Source of the DNA: an uncultured Aquimarina sp.
GTDB taxonomy: Bacteria > Bacteroidota > Bacteroidia > Flavobacteriales > Flavobacteriaceae
Length of the DNA stretch: 64,000 nucleotides
Assembly: GCA_947496705.1 (NCBI GenBank)
Contig: CANMDW010000024.1
Span: 1-64,000 of the forward strand
Direction of reading: 5' to 3'
Under the pieces are notes generated by a model, which was given only the letters and a program-made list of their open reading frames with translations, searched no databases and was not told the DNA's origin. The position numbers were made by a program, and so were the translations under genes. Of this stretch, positions 27,157-33,010 are shown one piece after another; position 1 is the stretch's first letter, and the number at the start of each line of letters is the position of its first letter.

Positions 27157-27182
27157 GACGCCCGGACAAGGCGTCTTTTTTT
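27157..27182 (+). terminator. Rho-independent terminator before the tRNA array
   Basis: GACGCC (27157-27162) pairs perfectly with GGCGTC (27170-27175) and is followed by seven Ts. It insulates the tRNA array, whose first gene starts 40 bases later. Confidence 0.9.
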
Positions 27183-27221
27183 ATTGCCATAGTTCATTGA
27201 CATATTGAAAACTAAATACAT

Positions 27222-27295
27222 TGACGTGTAGCTTAATTGGATAAAGCACTCGGCTTTTAACCGAGGTAATGTAGGTTCAAGTCCTACTACGTCAA
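27222..27295 (+). tRNA. tRNA-Lys(TTT), first of the array
   Basis: Acceptor TGACGTG/TACGTCA, anticodon loop CTTTTAA on a CTCGG/CCGAG stem, T-arm GTAGG-TTCAAGT-CCTAC. All arms pair. No CCA is encoded, as in the two chromosomal tRNAs at 48.9 kb. Confidence 0.93.
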
Positions 27296-27301
27296 CTTTA
27301 C

Positions 27302-27428
27302 GGAAGGGCAAGCCAATAGGTGGTGGCCGCAGTCTTGAAAACTGTTAGGAGATAACGACTCGTGTGGGTTCCCTGCCCGCCATCATTATCTTTTTAGGTA
27401 TGGCAGGCGGGGATTCCCACTCCTTCCG
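27302..27428 (+). tRNA. tRNA-Ser(TGA) with a 40-nt hairpin inserted in the T-loop
   Basis: Acceptor GGAAGGG/TCCTTCC, anticodon loop CTTGAAA, long variable arm. The T-stem GTGGG (27364-27368) and CCCAC (27416-27420) is intact, but the loop TTC|GATT is split by 27372-27411. That insert folds as a ~12-bp hairpin (GCCAT/ATGGC plus a C-rich arm with one mismatch). Removing it restores a normal TTCGATT loop. Confidence 0.85.
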
Positions 27429-27432
27429 CTTT

Positions 27433-27574
27433 GAAGAGCAGGTAAATACTGGCTTTGTTACGCTCGCCTGCTAAGCGAGTTCATGTCTAGAACGTGATGA
27501 AGGTTCGAAATGCTTTGCATTCATGAATTCCTATTTAATAAAATAATAAACCATAAATAATCCTTTGCTCTCCG
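27433..27574 (+). tRNA. tRNA-Ser(GCT) with a 51-nt insertion in the T-loop
   Basis: D-stem GTAA/TTAC, anticodon stem-loop CTCGC-CTGCTAA-GCGAG, T-stem GAAGG/CCTTT. The acceptor GAAGAGC/GCTCTCC has one A-C mismatch. The T-loop TTCGAA...T is split by 27510-27560. The insert begins ATGCTTTGCATTCA, and by eye 39 of its 51 positions match the insert in tRNA-Gln. Confidence 0.8.
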
Positions 27575-27581
27575 CAATAAA

Positions 27582-27653
27582 GATACTGTAGCTTAATGGT
27601 AGAGCTGGGAGCTGTTAACTCTCAAAGTGTAGGTTCGAATCCTGCCAGTATCG
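27582..27653 (+). tRNA. tRNA-Asn(GTT)
   Basis: Acceptor GATACTG/CAGTATC, anticodon stem-loop GGGAG-CTGTTAA-CTCTC, T-arm with a TTCGAAT loop. Normal class I fold. Confidence 0.93.
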
Positions 27654-27657
27654 CAAT

Positions 27658-27730
27658 GACAAGGTGGCTGAATGGTTAAGGCTGCAGACTGCAAATCTGT
27701 TTTTTATGAGTTCAAATCTCATCCTTGTCT
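27658..27730 (+). tRNA. tRNA-Cys(GCA)
   Basis: Acceptor GACAAGG/CCTTGTC, anticodon loop CTGCAAA, discriminator T as expected for cysteine. The T-arm loop is TTCAAAT. Confidence 0.9.
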
Positions 27731-27741
27731 CAAAAAACTAT

Positions 27742-27824
27742 GGAAGTATTGAGCAATTGGTTGGCTCGCCAGACTGTAAATCTGGTCTCTTCAGAGCTTG
27801 TAGGTTCGAGTCCTACTACTTCCA
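27742..27824 (+). tRNA. tRNA-Tyr(GTA)
   Basis: Acceptor GGAAGTA/TACTTCC, anticodon loop CTGTAAA, a proper long variable arm (TCTCTTCAGAGCTT), T-arm GTAGG-TTCGAGT-CCTAC. Confidence 0.93.
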
Positions 27825-27831
27825 CGTTGTT

Positions 27832-27902
27832 GCGTCTATAGTGTAACGGTAGCACCTAAGTCTCCAAAACTTATAGTCGAGGTTCAAATCCTTGTGGACG
27901 CG
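27832..27902 (+). tRNA. tRNA-Trp(CCA)
   Basis: Acceptor GCGTCTA/TGGACGC, anticodon stem-loop TAAGT-CTCCAAA-ACTTA, discriminator G as usual for tryptophan. Confidence 0.92.
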
Positions 27903-27912
27903 CAAAAACCAT

Positions 27913-27984
27913 ATATCTATGGTGTAAATAGAAGCACAAGGGATTTCTAGTCCCTAAGTCTGAGTTCGAATCTTAGTAGATATA
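27913..27984 (+). tRNA. tRNA-Arg(TCT)
   Basis: Acceptor ATATCTA/TAGATAT, anticodon stem-loop AGGGA-TTTCTAG-TCCCT. The T-arm loop is TTCGAAT. Confidence 0.9.
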
Positions 27985-27999
27985 CAAACATCTTAAAAA

Positions 28000-28072
28000 A
28001 GTACCGTAGCACAATGGCTAGTGCACCCGACTGTCTCTCGGAAGGTCACGGGTTCGAATCCCGTCGGTACTG
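28000..28072 (+). tRNA. tRNA-Asp(GTC)
   Basis: Acceptor AGTACCG/CGGTACT, anticodon stem-loop CCCGA-CTGTCTC-TCGGA, discriminator G as usual for aspartate. Its 3' end is repeated 64 bases downstream. Confidence 0.92.
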
Positions 28073-28139
28073 CAAAGCAGAACTCGGGATGAGAAGTTTA
28101 TCCTGAGCACAGCCGAAGGAAATTCCGTCGGTACTGCAA
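28061..28139 (+). repeat. Duplicated tRNA-Asp 3' end around a repeat insertion
   Basis: The 15-mer CCGTCGGTACTGCAA occurs at 28061-28075 and again at 28125-28139. Between them is a short element ending CCTGAGCACAGCCGAAGG, related to the short repeat at about 26035-26063. This looks like an insertion or template-slip event that copied the tRNA end. Confidence 0.65.
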
Positions 28140-28146
28140 CAATCAT

Positions 28147-28218
28147 CTGGGGGTATAACAATGGTAGTTTACCCGCCTTGGACGCGGGAGGTTATAGGTT
28201 CGAGTCCTGTTCCCCAGA
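28147..28218 (+). tRNA. tRNA-Pro(TGG)
   Basis: Acceptor CTGGGGG/TCCCCAG, anticodon stem-loop CCCGC-CTTGGAC-GCGGG. The T-arm loop is TTCGAGT. Confidence 0.92.
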
Positions 28219-28224
28219 CAAATT

Positions 28225-28297
28225 GCTCCATTAGCATAGTGGTATAGTGCATCCGGCTTTCTACCGGAAGACAAGGGTTCGATTCCCTTATGGAGTA
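28225..28297 (+). tRNA. tRNA-Glu(TTC)
   Basis: Acceptor GCTCCAT/ATGGAGT, anticodon stem-loop TCCGG-CTTTCTA-CCGGA. The T-arm loop is TTCGATT. Confidence 0.92.
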
Positions 28298-28302
28298 CAA
28301 AA

Positions 28303-28375
28303 TGAGGTATAACTCAGTTGGTAGAGTACTGTGCTGATATCACAGAAGTCTTGGGTTCGAATCCCAATGCCTCAA
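28303..28375 (+). tRNA. tRNA-Ile(GAT)
   Basis: Acceptor TGAGGTA/TGCCTCA, anticodon stem-loop CTGTG-CTGATAT-CACAG, T-arm TTGGG/CCCAA. Confidence 0.92.
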
Positions 28376-28380
28376 CAAAT

Positions 28381-28454
28381 GCAGGGATGGCGAAACTGGC
28401 AAACGCGCCTGACTTAGAATCAGGATTTTGAGAGTTCGAGTCTCTCTCCCTGTA
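28381..28454 (+). tRNA. tRNA-Leu(TAG) with a short variable arm
   Basis: Acceptor GCAGGGA/TCCCTGT, anticodon stem-loop CCTGA-CTTAGAA-TCAGG, T-arm GAGAG/CTCTC. The D-arm is leucine-like, but the variable region is only about five bases (ATTTT). Leucine tRNAs normally have a long paired arm, as does the chromosomal tRNA-Leu at 48856-48941. Confidence 0.85.
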
Positions 28455-28458
28455 CAAT

Positions 28459-28532
28459 GCTCCGTTAGCCCAATTGGAAGAGGCATCGGGTTTAAGCCCC
28501 GTGTAGTCTTGGTTCGAATCCAAGGTGGAGTA
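28459..28532 (+). tRNA. tRNA-Leu(TAA) with a short variable arm
   Basis: Acceptor GCTCCGT/GTGGAGT (three G-U pairs), anticodon loop TTTAAGC on a CGGG/CCCG stem with an adjoining T-T mismatch, T-arm CTTGG/CCAAG. The variable region is again about five bases instead of a long arm. Confidence 0.8.
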
Positions 28533-28539
28533 CAACTAT

Positions 28540-28610
28540 GGGCTCATGGTGTAACGGAAGCACCCAAGGCTACGAACCTTGGAGTATAGGTTCGAATCCT
28601 ATTGAGCTTA
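28540..28610 (+). tRNA. tRNA-Arg(ACG)
   Basis: Acceptor GGGCTCA/TGAGCTT, anticodon stem-loop CAAGG-CTACGAA-CCTTG. A34 would need deamination to inosine by TadA to read CGN codons. Confidence 0.9.
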
Positions 28611-28615
28611 CAAAT

Positions 28616-28737
28616 TGACCTGTGATGTAACGGCAGCATCCAAGACTTTGACTCTTGGTGTAAAGGTTCGAAATGCTTTGCATTCACGATTTCTTAATTA
28701 TCAAAATAGTAGATAATGAGTAATCCTTTCAGGTCAT
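28616..28737 (+). tRNA. tRNA-Gln(TTG) with a 51-nt insertion in the T-loop
   Basis: Acceptor TGACCTG/CAGGTCA, anticodon stem-loop CAAGA-CTTTGAC-TCTTG, T-stem AAAGG/CCTTT. The T-loop TTCGAA...T is interrupted by 28673-28723, homologous in sequence, length and position to the insert of tRNA-Ser(GCT). Inside the insert are hairpins ATGC-TTT-GCAT and ATTATC/GATAAT. Confidence 0.85.
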
Positions 28738-28743
28738 CAAAAT

Positions 28744-28816
28744 GGTGTCTCTAGCTTATCTGGTAAAGCACCCCGCTGTGAACGGGAGGAACAGGGTTCG
28801 AACCCCGGAGTACACC
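28744..28816 (+). tRNA. tRNA-His(GTG), weak acceptor stem
   Basis: Anticodon stem-loop CCCCG-CTGTGAA-CGGGA, with the expected extra G(-1) facing C73. The acceptor GTGTCTC/AGTACAC has two mismatches and the T-stem CAGGG/CCCGG has one. It may be drifting or non-standard. Confidence 0.7.
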
Positions 28817-28822
28817 CCAAAG

Positions 28823-28895
28823 GGAACAGTAGCAAAGTAGGTCAATGCGCCGGATTGAAGATCCGAAGATATAGGTTCGAGTCCTATCTGTTCCA
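28823..28895 (+). tRNA. tRNA-Phe(GAA)
   Basis: Acceptor GGAACAG/CTGTTCC, anticodon loop TTGAAGA on a CCGGA/TCCGA stem (one mismatch), T-arm with a TTCGAGT loop. Confidence 0.88.
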
Positions 28896-28936
28896 CTAAT
28901 TTTTAAAACAATGTTTAATCAATTCATCTAATTATT

Positions 28937-29113
28937 ATGGAAACTCACTTTACTATTACCAAAAGAAAAAAGAAAAGTTTGAAGCTTTTGATCACTAGAA
29001 TAGTATCAAAGTGGATTTCGAATTACATCAAAGCGATGAGCAAAGCTTTATACCCTCCTGAAACACAAGGAGTAAAAAGCAAGAATGACAGACATCGTAT
29101 TTTTTATAAGTGA
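28937..29113 (+). CDS. Small basic protein inside the tRNA region
   Basis: ATG 28937 to TGA 29111-29113 encodes 58 residues, highly basic (METHFTITKRKKKSLKLLIT ... KNDRHRIFYK). It lies between tRNA-Phe and the split tRNA-Lys. An RNA-binding role would suit the charge and the place, but no family is recognised. Confidence 0.4.
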   Translation: METHFTITKRKKKSLKLLITRIVSKWISNYIKAMSKALYPPETQGVKSKNDRHRIFYK

Positions 29114-29142
29114 TTTTATTTATCTACGCAAAAAGACCGCGT

Positions 29143-29251
29143 AGTACAATTTCATCTTTGTACTGTAATTAAAACAAACTCTCATATTTAATGGGGTATA
29201 ATTGAGGGTTTGAAGTAGTGCCCTGCTACAAAATAGGGTAAGTAGCAGGGC
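29143..29251 (+). other. Two stem-loops in the gap between tRNA-Phe and split tRNA-Lys
   Basis: Hairpin one is AGTACAA (29143-29149) with TTGTACT (29158-29164). Hairpin two is GCCCTGCTAC (29220-29229) with GTAGCAGGGC (29242-29251), a perfect ten-base-pair stem over a 12-base loop. No T-run follows, so neither is an ordinary terminator. They may belong to small structured RNAs. Confidence 0.5.
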
Positions 29252-29357
29252 TATTAAAGAACGTTCATAAACATATTAGAAAAATAACAGGTCAAATAAA
29301 AATTACTTCAAAATTTCATCGCACTGAACTATACTTTTATAATTACCAGTTAAAATG

Positions 29358-29592
29358 GGGGCAGTAGCTCAGATGGTTAGAGCAGGTCAGTTTATAGATT
29401 ACCTTTAAAAATTGAATACTAGGTGAAAATATTCCGTGCAGGTCAAATTAAACATACTTCAACAGGTAAAAGTCTCCCAATGGAGGCTTTTGGTTCGAGT
29501 CCAAATTGTTTAAAAATTACCAGACAGGTCAATATAAGCTTACTTCAGCGCTTTTAACGCCCAGGTCGTGGGTTCGATTCCCACCTGCTCCA
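29358..29592 (+). tRNA. tRNA-Lys(TTT) split by a 161-nt insertion in the anticodon stem
   Basis: The 5' part (29358-29386) gives acceptor GGGGCAG, D-arm GCTC/GAGC and the GG that starts the anticodon stem. The 3' part (29548-29592) gives GCG-CTTTTAA-CGCCC, T-arm GTGGG-TTCGATT-CCCAC and CTGCTCCA. Joined, they make a 74-nt tRNA-Lys with a perfect GGGCG/CGCCC anticodon stem. The insert (29387-29547) holds three of the head repeats and a nested tRNA-like segment. Confidence 0.75.
29441..29521 (+). ncRNA. tRNA-like unit nested in the split tRNA-Lys
   Basis: This repeat unit contains TTAAACA (29448-29454) able to pair with TGTTTAA (29507-29513). It also has a weak D-arm-like CTTC...AAAG, a stem TCTCC/GGAGG with only a CAAT loop, and a full T-arm TTTGG-TTCGAGT-CCAAA (29489-29505). 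It resembles a tRNA without a decoding loop. Transcription is not shown. Confidence 0.45.
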
Positions 29593-29738
29593 CTAAATGG
29601 TCAATACATGCTTACTTCAAAAAACTGAAAAATTTAAGTTTGTAAATTACCATTTAAAATTAAGGTCAATTGTTTCTTACTTCAAAACTCTTTTAGGTAG
29701 AACCAGAAACAAAATTATCTAATTTAAATATTAAAAAA

Positions 29739-31976
29739 ATGAAAAAATTATTACAAATCAGCATCCGTCAGAATGCAATCTACATTCCCCAGGAATTAAT
29801 TGCTAACGGAAAAAATGAAATCACAGAAACAACATCAGTTCTATTAGCTAATGTGTCTAAATTAGGATATACATTTTCAGAGCCTTTGTTGCATGCTTTG
29901 AATAGTACTTCTCCAAAATACAAACTAGAAGTATTGGAAGTATTAAAAGAAGTAATGGGTGTAAATAAAAACTGGACTCCATTGGTTAGGGGTTGGGATG
30001 TCCCCACTGGTGAATCCGTAATTGATCATATTGTTACTGCATTTGCCAATATTTTCAAAAGTAAAAAAGGAGCTTATCTACCTTGTGGTCATGTTATTCC
30101 TGAACATACATTTCCACTGGAACGATATAATGGTTGTCCATTCTGTGGAACACCTTTTGATTTTGGTGAGATTGAAGCTTATGGTCAAGGAAGTAAACTA
30201 AAAGTTTTAACTCTTTGGACGGATAAAGAAGTTGAGGCATTTTATGAAGATTTACTAAAGTCTAAAACTGCTTTGGATGCGACTCAAGTGGATAGTCTAA
30301 AAAGTTTACTATATAAATATCCTTTGCCATTAGATATTGAAATTGGAGTCAAAGAAACATTGATGTTAGTCATCGATACTTTAGTAGAAAATGATAGATC
30401 AGATGAAGCTCAACTTTTGTTTAAAAACCCAAATGATATCCTACGATATTTGTGGTACAAGCATACGGGATTTTTACAAATCATTAAGCCTAAAACGATC
30501 GTAAAACGTCATTCAGTCAATCATCAAAACCTACATTTGGGTTTAGATAAAGGAGCTGTTGCTTTTGTAGAGAAACAAAAAGAGTTGAAACTAAAGTATT
30601 CAAGAAAAGAATGTCTTATGGTTTCCAAATGGTTAAATAATCTAGACTTGGATGTAGAGAAAAATTGTGAGATCATGCACCCAAAAAGAGGTATGTGGGT
30701 TCGATTCATTAGAGCGTTACGATTGGCGGAGTATAGCAAACGAAAAGGTTTTGAGAACCTTGCTAACTTGTTAGATGTCTTTTATAATGAAGCTTATGAG
30801 GTATGGGAAGGAAGATTAAATCATTATCGATTGAAATTGGATCCAGAACAAACGTTTACACTACTGAAGCAGCGTCCAGGTTTGTTTGCACGTTCTCTAT
30901 TTTCGAACATGCTATGGTTTGGAGCAGATCAGACTGTTGCAGCTTTTTCAGAGGTTATTGATAAAGTTCCTGCTCGTTTGGTTTTTACGTTAAATATGTA
31001 CGCCGAAAATTATTTCAATCCATCCGTGAACAGAGCTGTAAAGCCTTTGGGAGGAACGAATAAGAGTATTCCACCAAATAAGCTAATCCAATTGTATGAT
31101 GAAAAACAATTGAGTATGATGAAATCAAAGATCGAGGAATTATGTTTACTAGCGATGAAAAATCGTTTTGCTTCAATTCCTAATGAAAATCAAACCATTT
31201 ATATTGATGAAGGATTGTATAAAATCCCTGTAGCTATTGGAGATAGAAGTGAAACTGTTCAGGATATGCCATCTGCATTGATGGGTTCACGATTCTCTAT
31301 TGATGGTGATACTGTCAGATTATTTATGCAATGGGGTAAGGGTCTTCCTGCTCAACATTTGGATATGGATTTAAGCTGTAGTGTATCTTATGAAAAAGGA
31401 ACAGAATTCTGTTCGTATTCTCAGCTGGTAATTCCCGGATGTAAATATAGTGGAGACATCCAAAGTATTCCTGATAAAATAGGAACTGCAGAATATATTG
31501 ATGTCAATATAAATGAATTAGCAAAGCGAAAAGCTAAATATGTCACCTTTACTTGCAATGCTTATAGTAATGGTGCCATTACTCCAAACTTGGTTGTAGG
31601 TTGGATGAATAGTAAATATCCCATGAGAATCTCAACCAAAACAGGGGTTGCTTATGATCCATCTTGTGTACAACATCAAATTAGAATTTCCCAAAGCGCT
31701 AGCAAGGGGCTGGTATTTGGCGTTTTAGATGTAACTGCTCGTGAAATCATATGGTTGGAAATGAGTTTCAGAGGTCAGGTCGTACAACGATTAGATACCA
31801 AAGGTGTGCAGGCTTTATTAGCAAAATTAGATAGTAAATTGAATATTGGAAATTTATTACAACTTAAAGCTGAAGCACAAGAATTGAAGATTCTGAATGA
31901 TTCAACGGCTGATGAAAACTATAATATGGAATGGGCAATGAATTCGGCCGCTGTAACACAGTTGTTAGTTGATTAA
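29739..31976 (+). CDS. Zinc-knuckle/RING-like and TerD-like protein beside the tRNA array
   Basis: The 745-residue protein has an N-terminal zinc site (C116-x-H118 ... C133-P-F-C136, in LPCGHVIPEHTF and NGCPFCGTPF), a long helical middle, and a C-terminal beta domain, about residues 520-690. The latter resembles TerD: VRLFMQWGKGLPAQHLDMDL, then YIDVNINELAKRKAKYVTF and an ending IIWLEMSFRGQVVQRLD. It fits what I recall as the MXAN_6230/SCO0854 RING family, a name to be checked. TerD-type proteins bind calcium and take part in stress and phage-resistance responses. It starts 55 bases after the last head repeat and ends at a strong terminator, so it is probably tied to the tRNA locus. Confidence 0.65.
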   Translation: MKKLLQISIRQNAIYIPQELIANGKNEITETTSVLLANVSKLGYTFSEPLLHALNSTSPKYKLEVLEVLKEVMGVNKNWTPLVRGWDVPTGESVIDHIVTAFANIFKSKKGAYLPCGHVIPEHTFPLERYNGCPFCGTPFDFGEIEAYGQGSKLKVLTLWTDKEVEAFYEDLLKSKTALDATQVDSLKSLLYKYPLPLDIEIGVKETLMLVIDTLVENDRSDEAQLLFKNPNDILRYLWYKHTGFLQIIKPKTIVKRHSVNHQNLHLGLDKGAVAFVEKQKELKLKYSRKECLMVSKWLNNLDLDVEKNCEIMHPKRGMWVRFIRALRLAEYSKRKGFENLANLLDVFYNEAYEVWEGRLNHYRLKLDPEQTFTLLKQRPGLFARSLFSNMLWFGADQTVAAFSEVIDKVPARLVFTLNMYAENYFNPSVNRAVKPLGGTNKSIPPNKLIQLYDEKQLSMMKSKIEELCLLAMKNRFASIPNENQTIYIDEGLYKIPVAIGDRSETVQDMPSALMGSRFSIDGDTVRLFMQWGKGLPAQHLDMDLSCSVSYEKGTEFCSYSQLVIPGCKYSGDIQSIPDKIGTAEYIDVNINELAKRKAKYVTFTCNAYSNGAITPNLVVGWMNSKYPMRISTKTGVAYDPSCVQHQIRISQSASKGLVFGVLDVTAREIIWLEMSFRGQVVQRLDTKGVQALLAKLDSKLNIGNLLQLKAEAQELKILNDSTADENYNMEWAMNSAAVTQLLVD

Positions 31977-31982
31977 TTGTGG

Positions 31983-32015
31983 AAACCTACAGGATCAGTT
32001 TCTGTAGGTTTTTTT
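31983..32015 (+). terminator. Rho-independent terminator
   Basis: AAACCTACAG (31983-31992) pairs with CTGTAGGTTT (32002-32011), followed by more Ts. It ends the RING/TerD transcript. Confidence 0.9.
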
Positions 32016-32100
32016 GTAATCTAAATAGTAATTGTAACATAATTAACTCTAAGATAATCGATAAATGAACTCTAAATCCTAACATAAACTAATTAAAACA

Positions 32101-32739
32101 ATGAATGATACAATTATTGAATATTTAATGCAGTATAAAGAATTGGCACCTTATATTATTGGAGTAATGTTAATTCCTAAATTGATGCAATTCATAAGAG
32201 AAAATCATAGTTTTCTTGCTGGCAAACTTAGAACAGACTACAATAAGAAAATTGATTTTTTAAAAACCAACAAAAATAATTTAAATGAGAATAATGAACT
32301 TTTAAGAAGTATTATGGAATATCAAATTGATAATTATATATTTATCAATACCACAGGATTTTTTTTAAGTAAAGAAAAACAAGCAGATTTTCTTAAATTT
32401 TATGATTTAGTGAAAAGTGAATTGCTACTGAAGGATTTTAAGTTTATATATGAAAACTCTAAGATCGAGGATGGTTTAATTCATATTAAAACAAAAATCA
32501 CAACCAAAATTGAAATTTACACTCTAATAGTATCTGCTTGTTTATTAATATTTGTTTCCGTTTCATTATTTCTAATATCTTTTAATATCCCTAAAGATAA
32601 ATCTTTTAGCGCCATTTTAGGTGCTTTTTTATGCATAATCATACTTCTGATTGGGGTAATTATTTTGAGTGATGCAATGAGACGAAAAAAATTAATCAAA
32701 GAGATTAAAGCTAAATATAATAATTTTAAGCTGTATTGA
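32101..32739 (+). CDS. Membrane protein, unknown function
   Basis: The 212-residue protein has a weak N-terminal hydrophobic segment (YIIGVMLIPKLMQFI), a soluble helical middle, and two C-terminal transmembrane helices (IYTLIVSACLLIFVSVSLFLI, then AILGAFLCIIILLIGVIIL). No family recognised. It follows a terminator and probably has its own promoter. Confidence 0.6.
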   Translation: MNDTIIEYLMQYKELAPYIIGVMLIPKLMQFIRENHSFLAGKLRTDYNKKIDFLKTNKNNLNENNELLRSIMEYQIDNYIFINTTGFFLSKEKQADFLKFYDLVKSELLLKDFKFIYENSKIEDGLIHIKTKITTKIEIYTLIVSACLLIFVSVSLFLISFNIPKDKSFSAILGAFLCIIILLIGVIILSDAMRRKKLIKEIKAKYNNFKLY

Positions 32740-32839
32740 AAACAGATCAATATAAGTAGATCTTTCAGAGATTATTAAAACCCAACCCGAAAACAAGTCT
32801 ATCAACCTTGCTATCATTACCTCTACAAAACAAACGGTA

Positions 32840-33010
32840 ATGAAGAGAAAAACAAAAAGAAGAAAATCAATCCCTTCAGGAAAAGCTGCAAACACAAGAA
32901 GAATGACTATGATTAGTAGAAAGGCAAAGCAAATTAGAAAAAAAGGAGAACAATGGACCAATACAATTAAGCGAGCATCCAAACTTTTGAAAAAAGAAGG
33001 GAGATTGTAA
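32840..33010 (+). CDS. Small basic protein, 56 residues
   Basis: ATG 32840 to TAA 33008-33010, directly followed by the next ATG. The product (MKRKTKRRKSIPSGKAANTR, ending KRASKLLKKEGRL) is strongly basic and resembles small DNA-associated proteins common in phages of Bacteroidota (pattern ...IRKKGEQWTNTIKRASKLLKK). It is likely co-translated with the methylase. Confidence 0.6.
   Translation: MKRKTKRRKSIPSGKAANTRRMTMISRKAKQIRKKGEQWTNTIKRASKLLKKEGRL

Larger units (their letters stand above)
29290..29684 (+). repeat. Interspersed 21-nt head repeats, some with an AATTACC tail
   Basis: Five 21-nt sequences of the form GGTCAA...TACTTCA start at 29290, 29441, 29527, 29599 and 29664. A degenerate one starts at 29385. 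Three are followed by an AATTACC tail (29341-29347, 29515-29521, 29645-29651), giving units of 58, 81 and 53 nt. Head and tail can pair (GGT.AATT with AATTACC, one bulge). Units one and five also contain TTCA...TGAA pairs. The copies lie around and inside the split tRNA-Lys. Confidence 0.75.

Noticed and set aside
27664..27846. Forward 60-codon frame across tRNA-Cys, tRNA-Tyr and tRNA-Trp
   Set aside because: It is an accidental open frame in tRNA sequence; all three tRNAs fold properly.
28314..28535. Reverse-strand open frame across three tRNA genes
   Set aside because: It overlaps tRNA-Ile and both tRNA-Leu genes entirely and has no protein-like pattern; the tRNA reading is far stronger.
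27222..28895. Suppressor tRNA that could read the TAG at 48547
   Set aside because: No array tRNA has a CTA anticodon; the TAG and TAA anticodons are leucine types that read CUA and UUA.
29387..29547. Group I or group II intron in tRNA-Lys
   Set aside because: The site is in the anticodon stem, the insert is only 161 nt, and I see no conserved core (P/Q/R/S or domain V) elements.
27222..29592. CRISPR array in the repeat-rich tRNA region
   Set aside because: The 21-nt heads are diverged and unevenly spaced, spacers are tRNA parts, and no cas gene is present.
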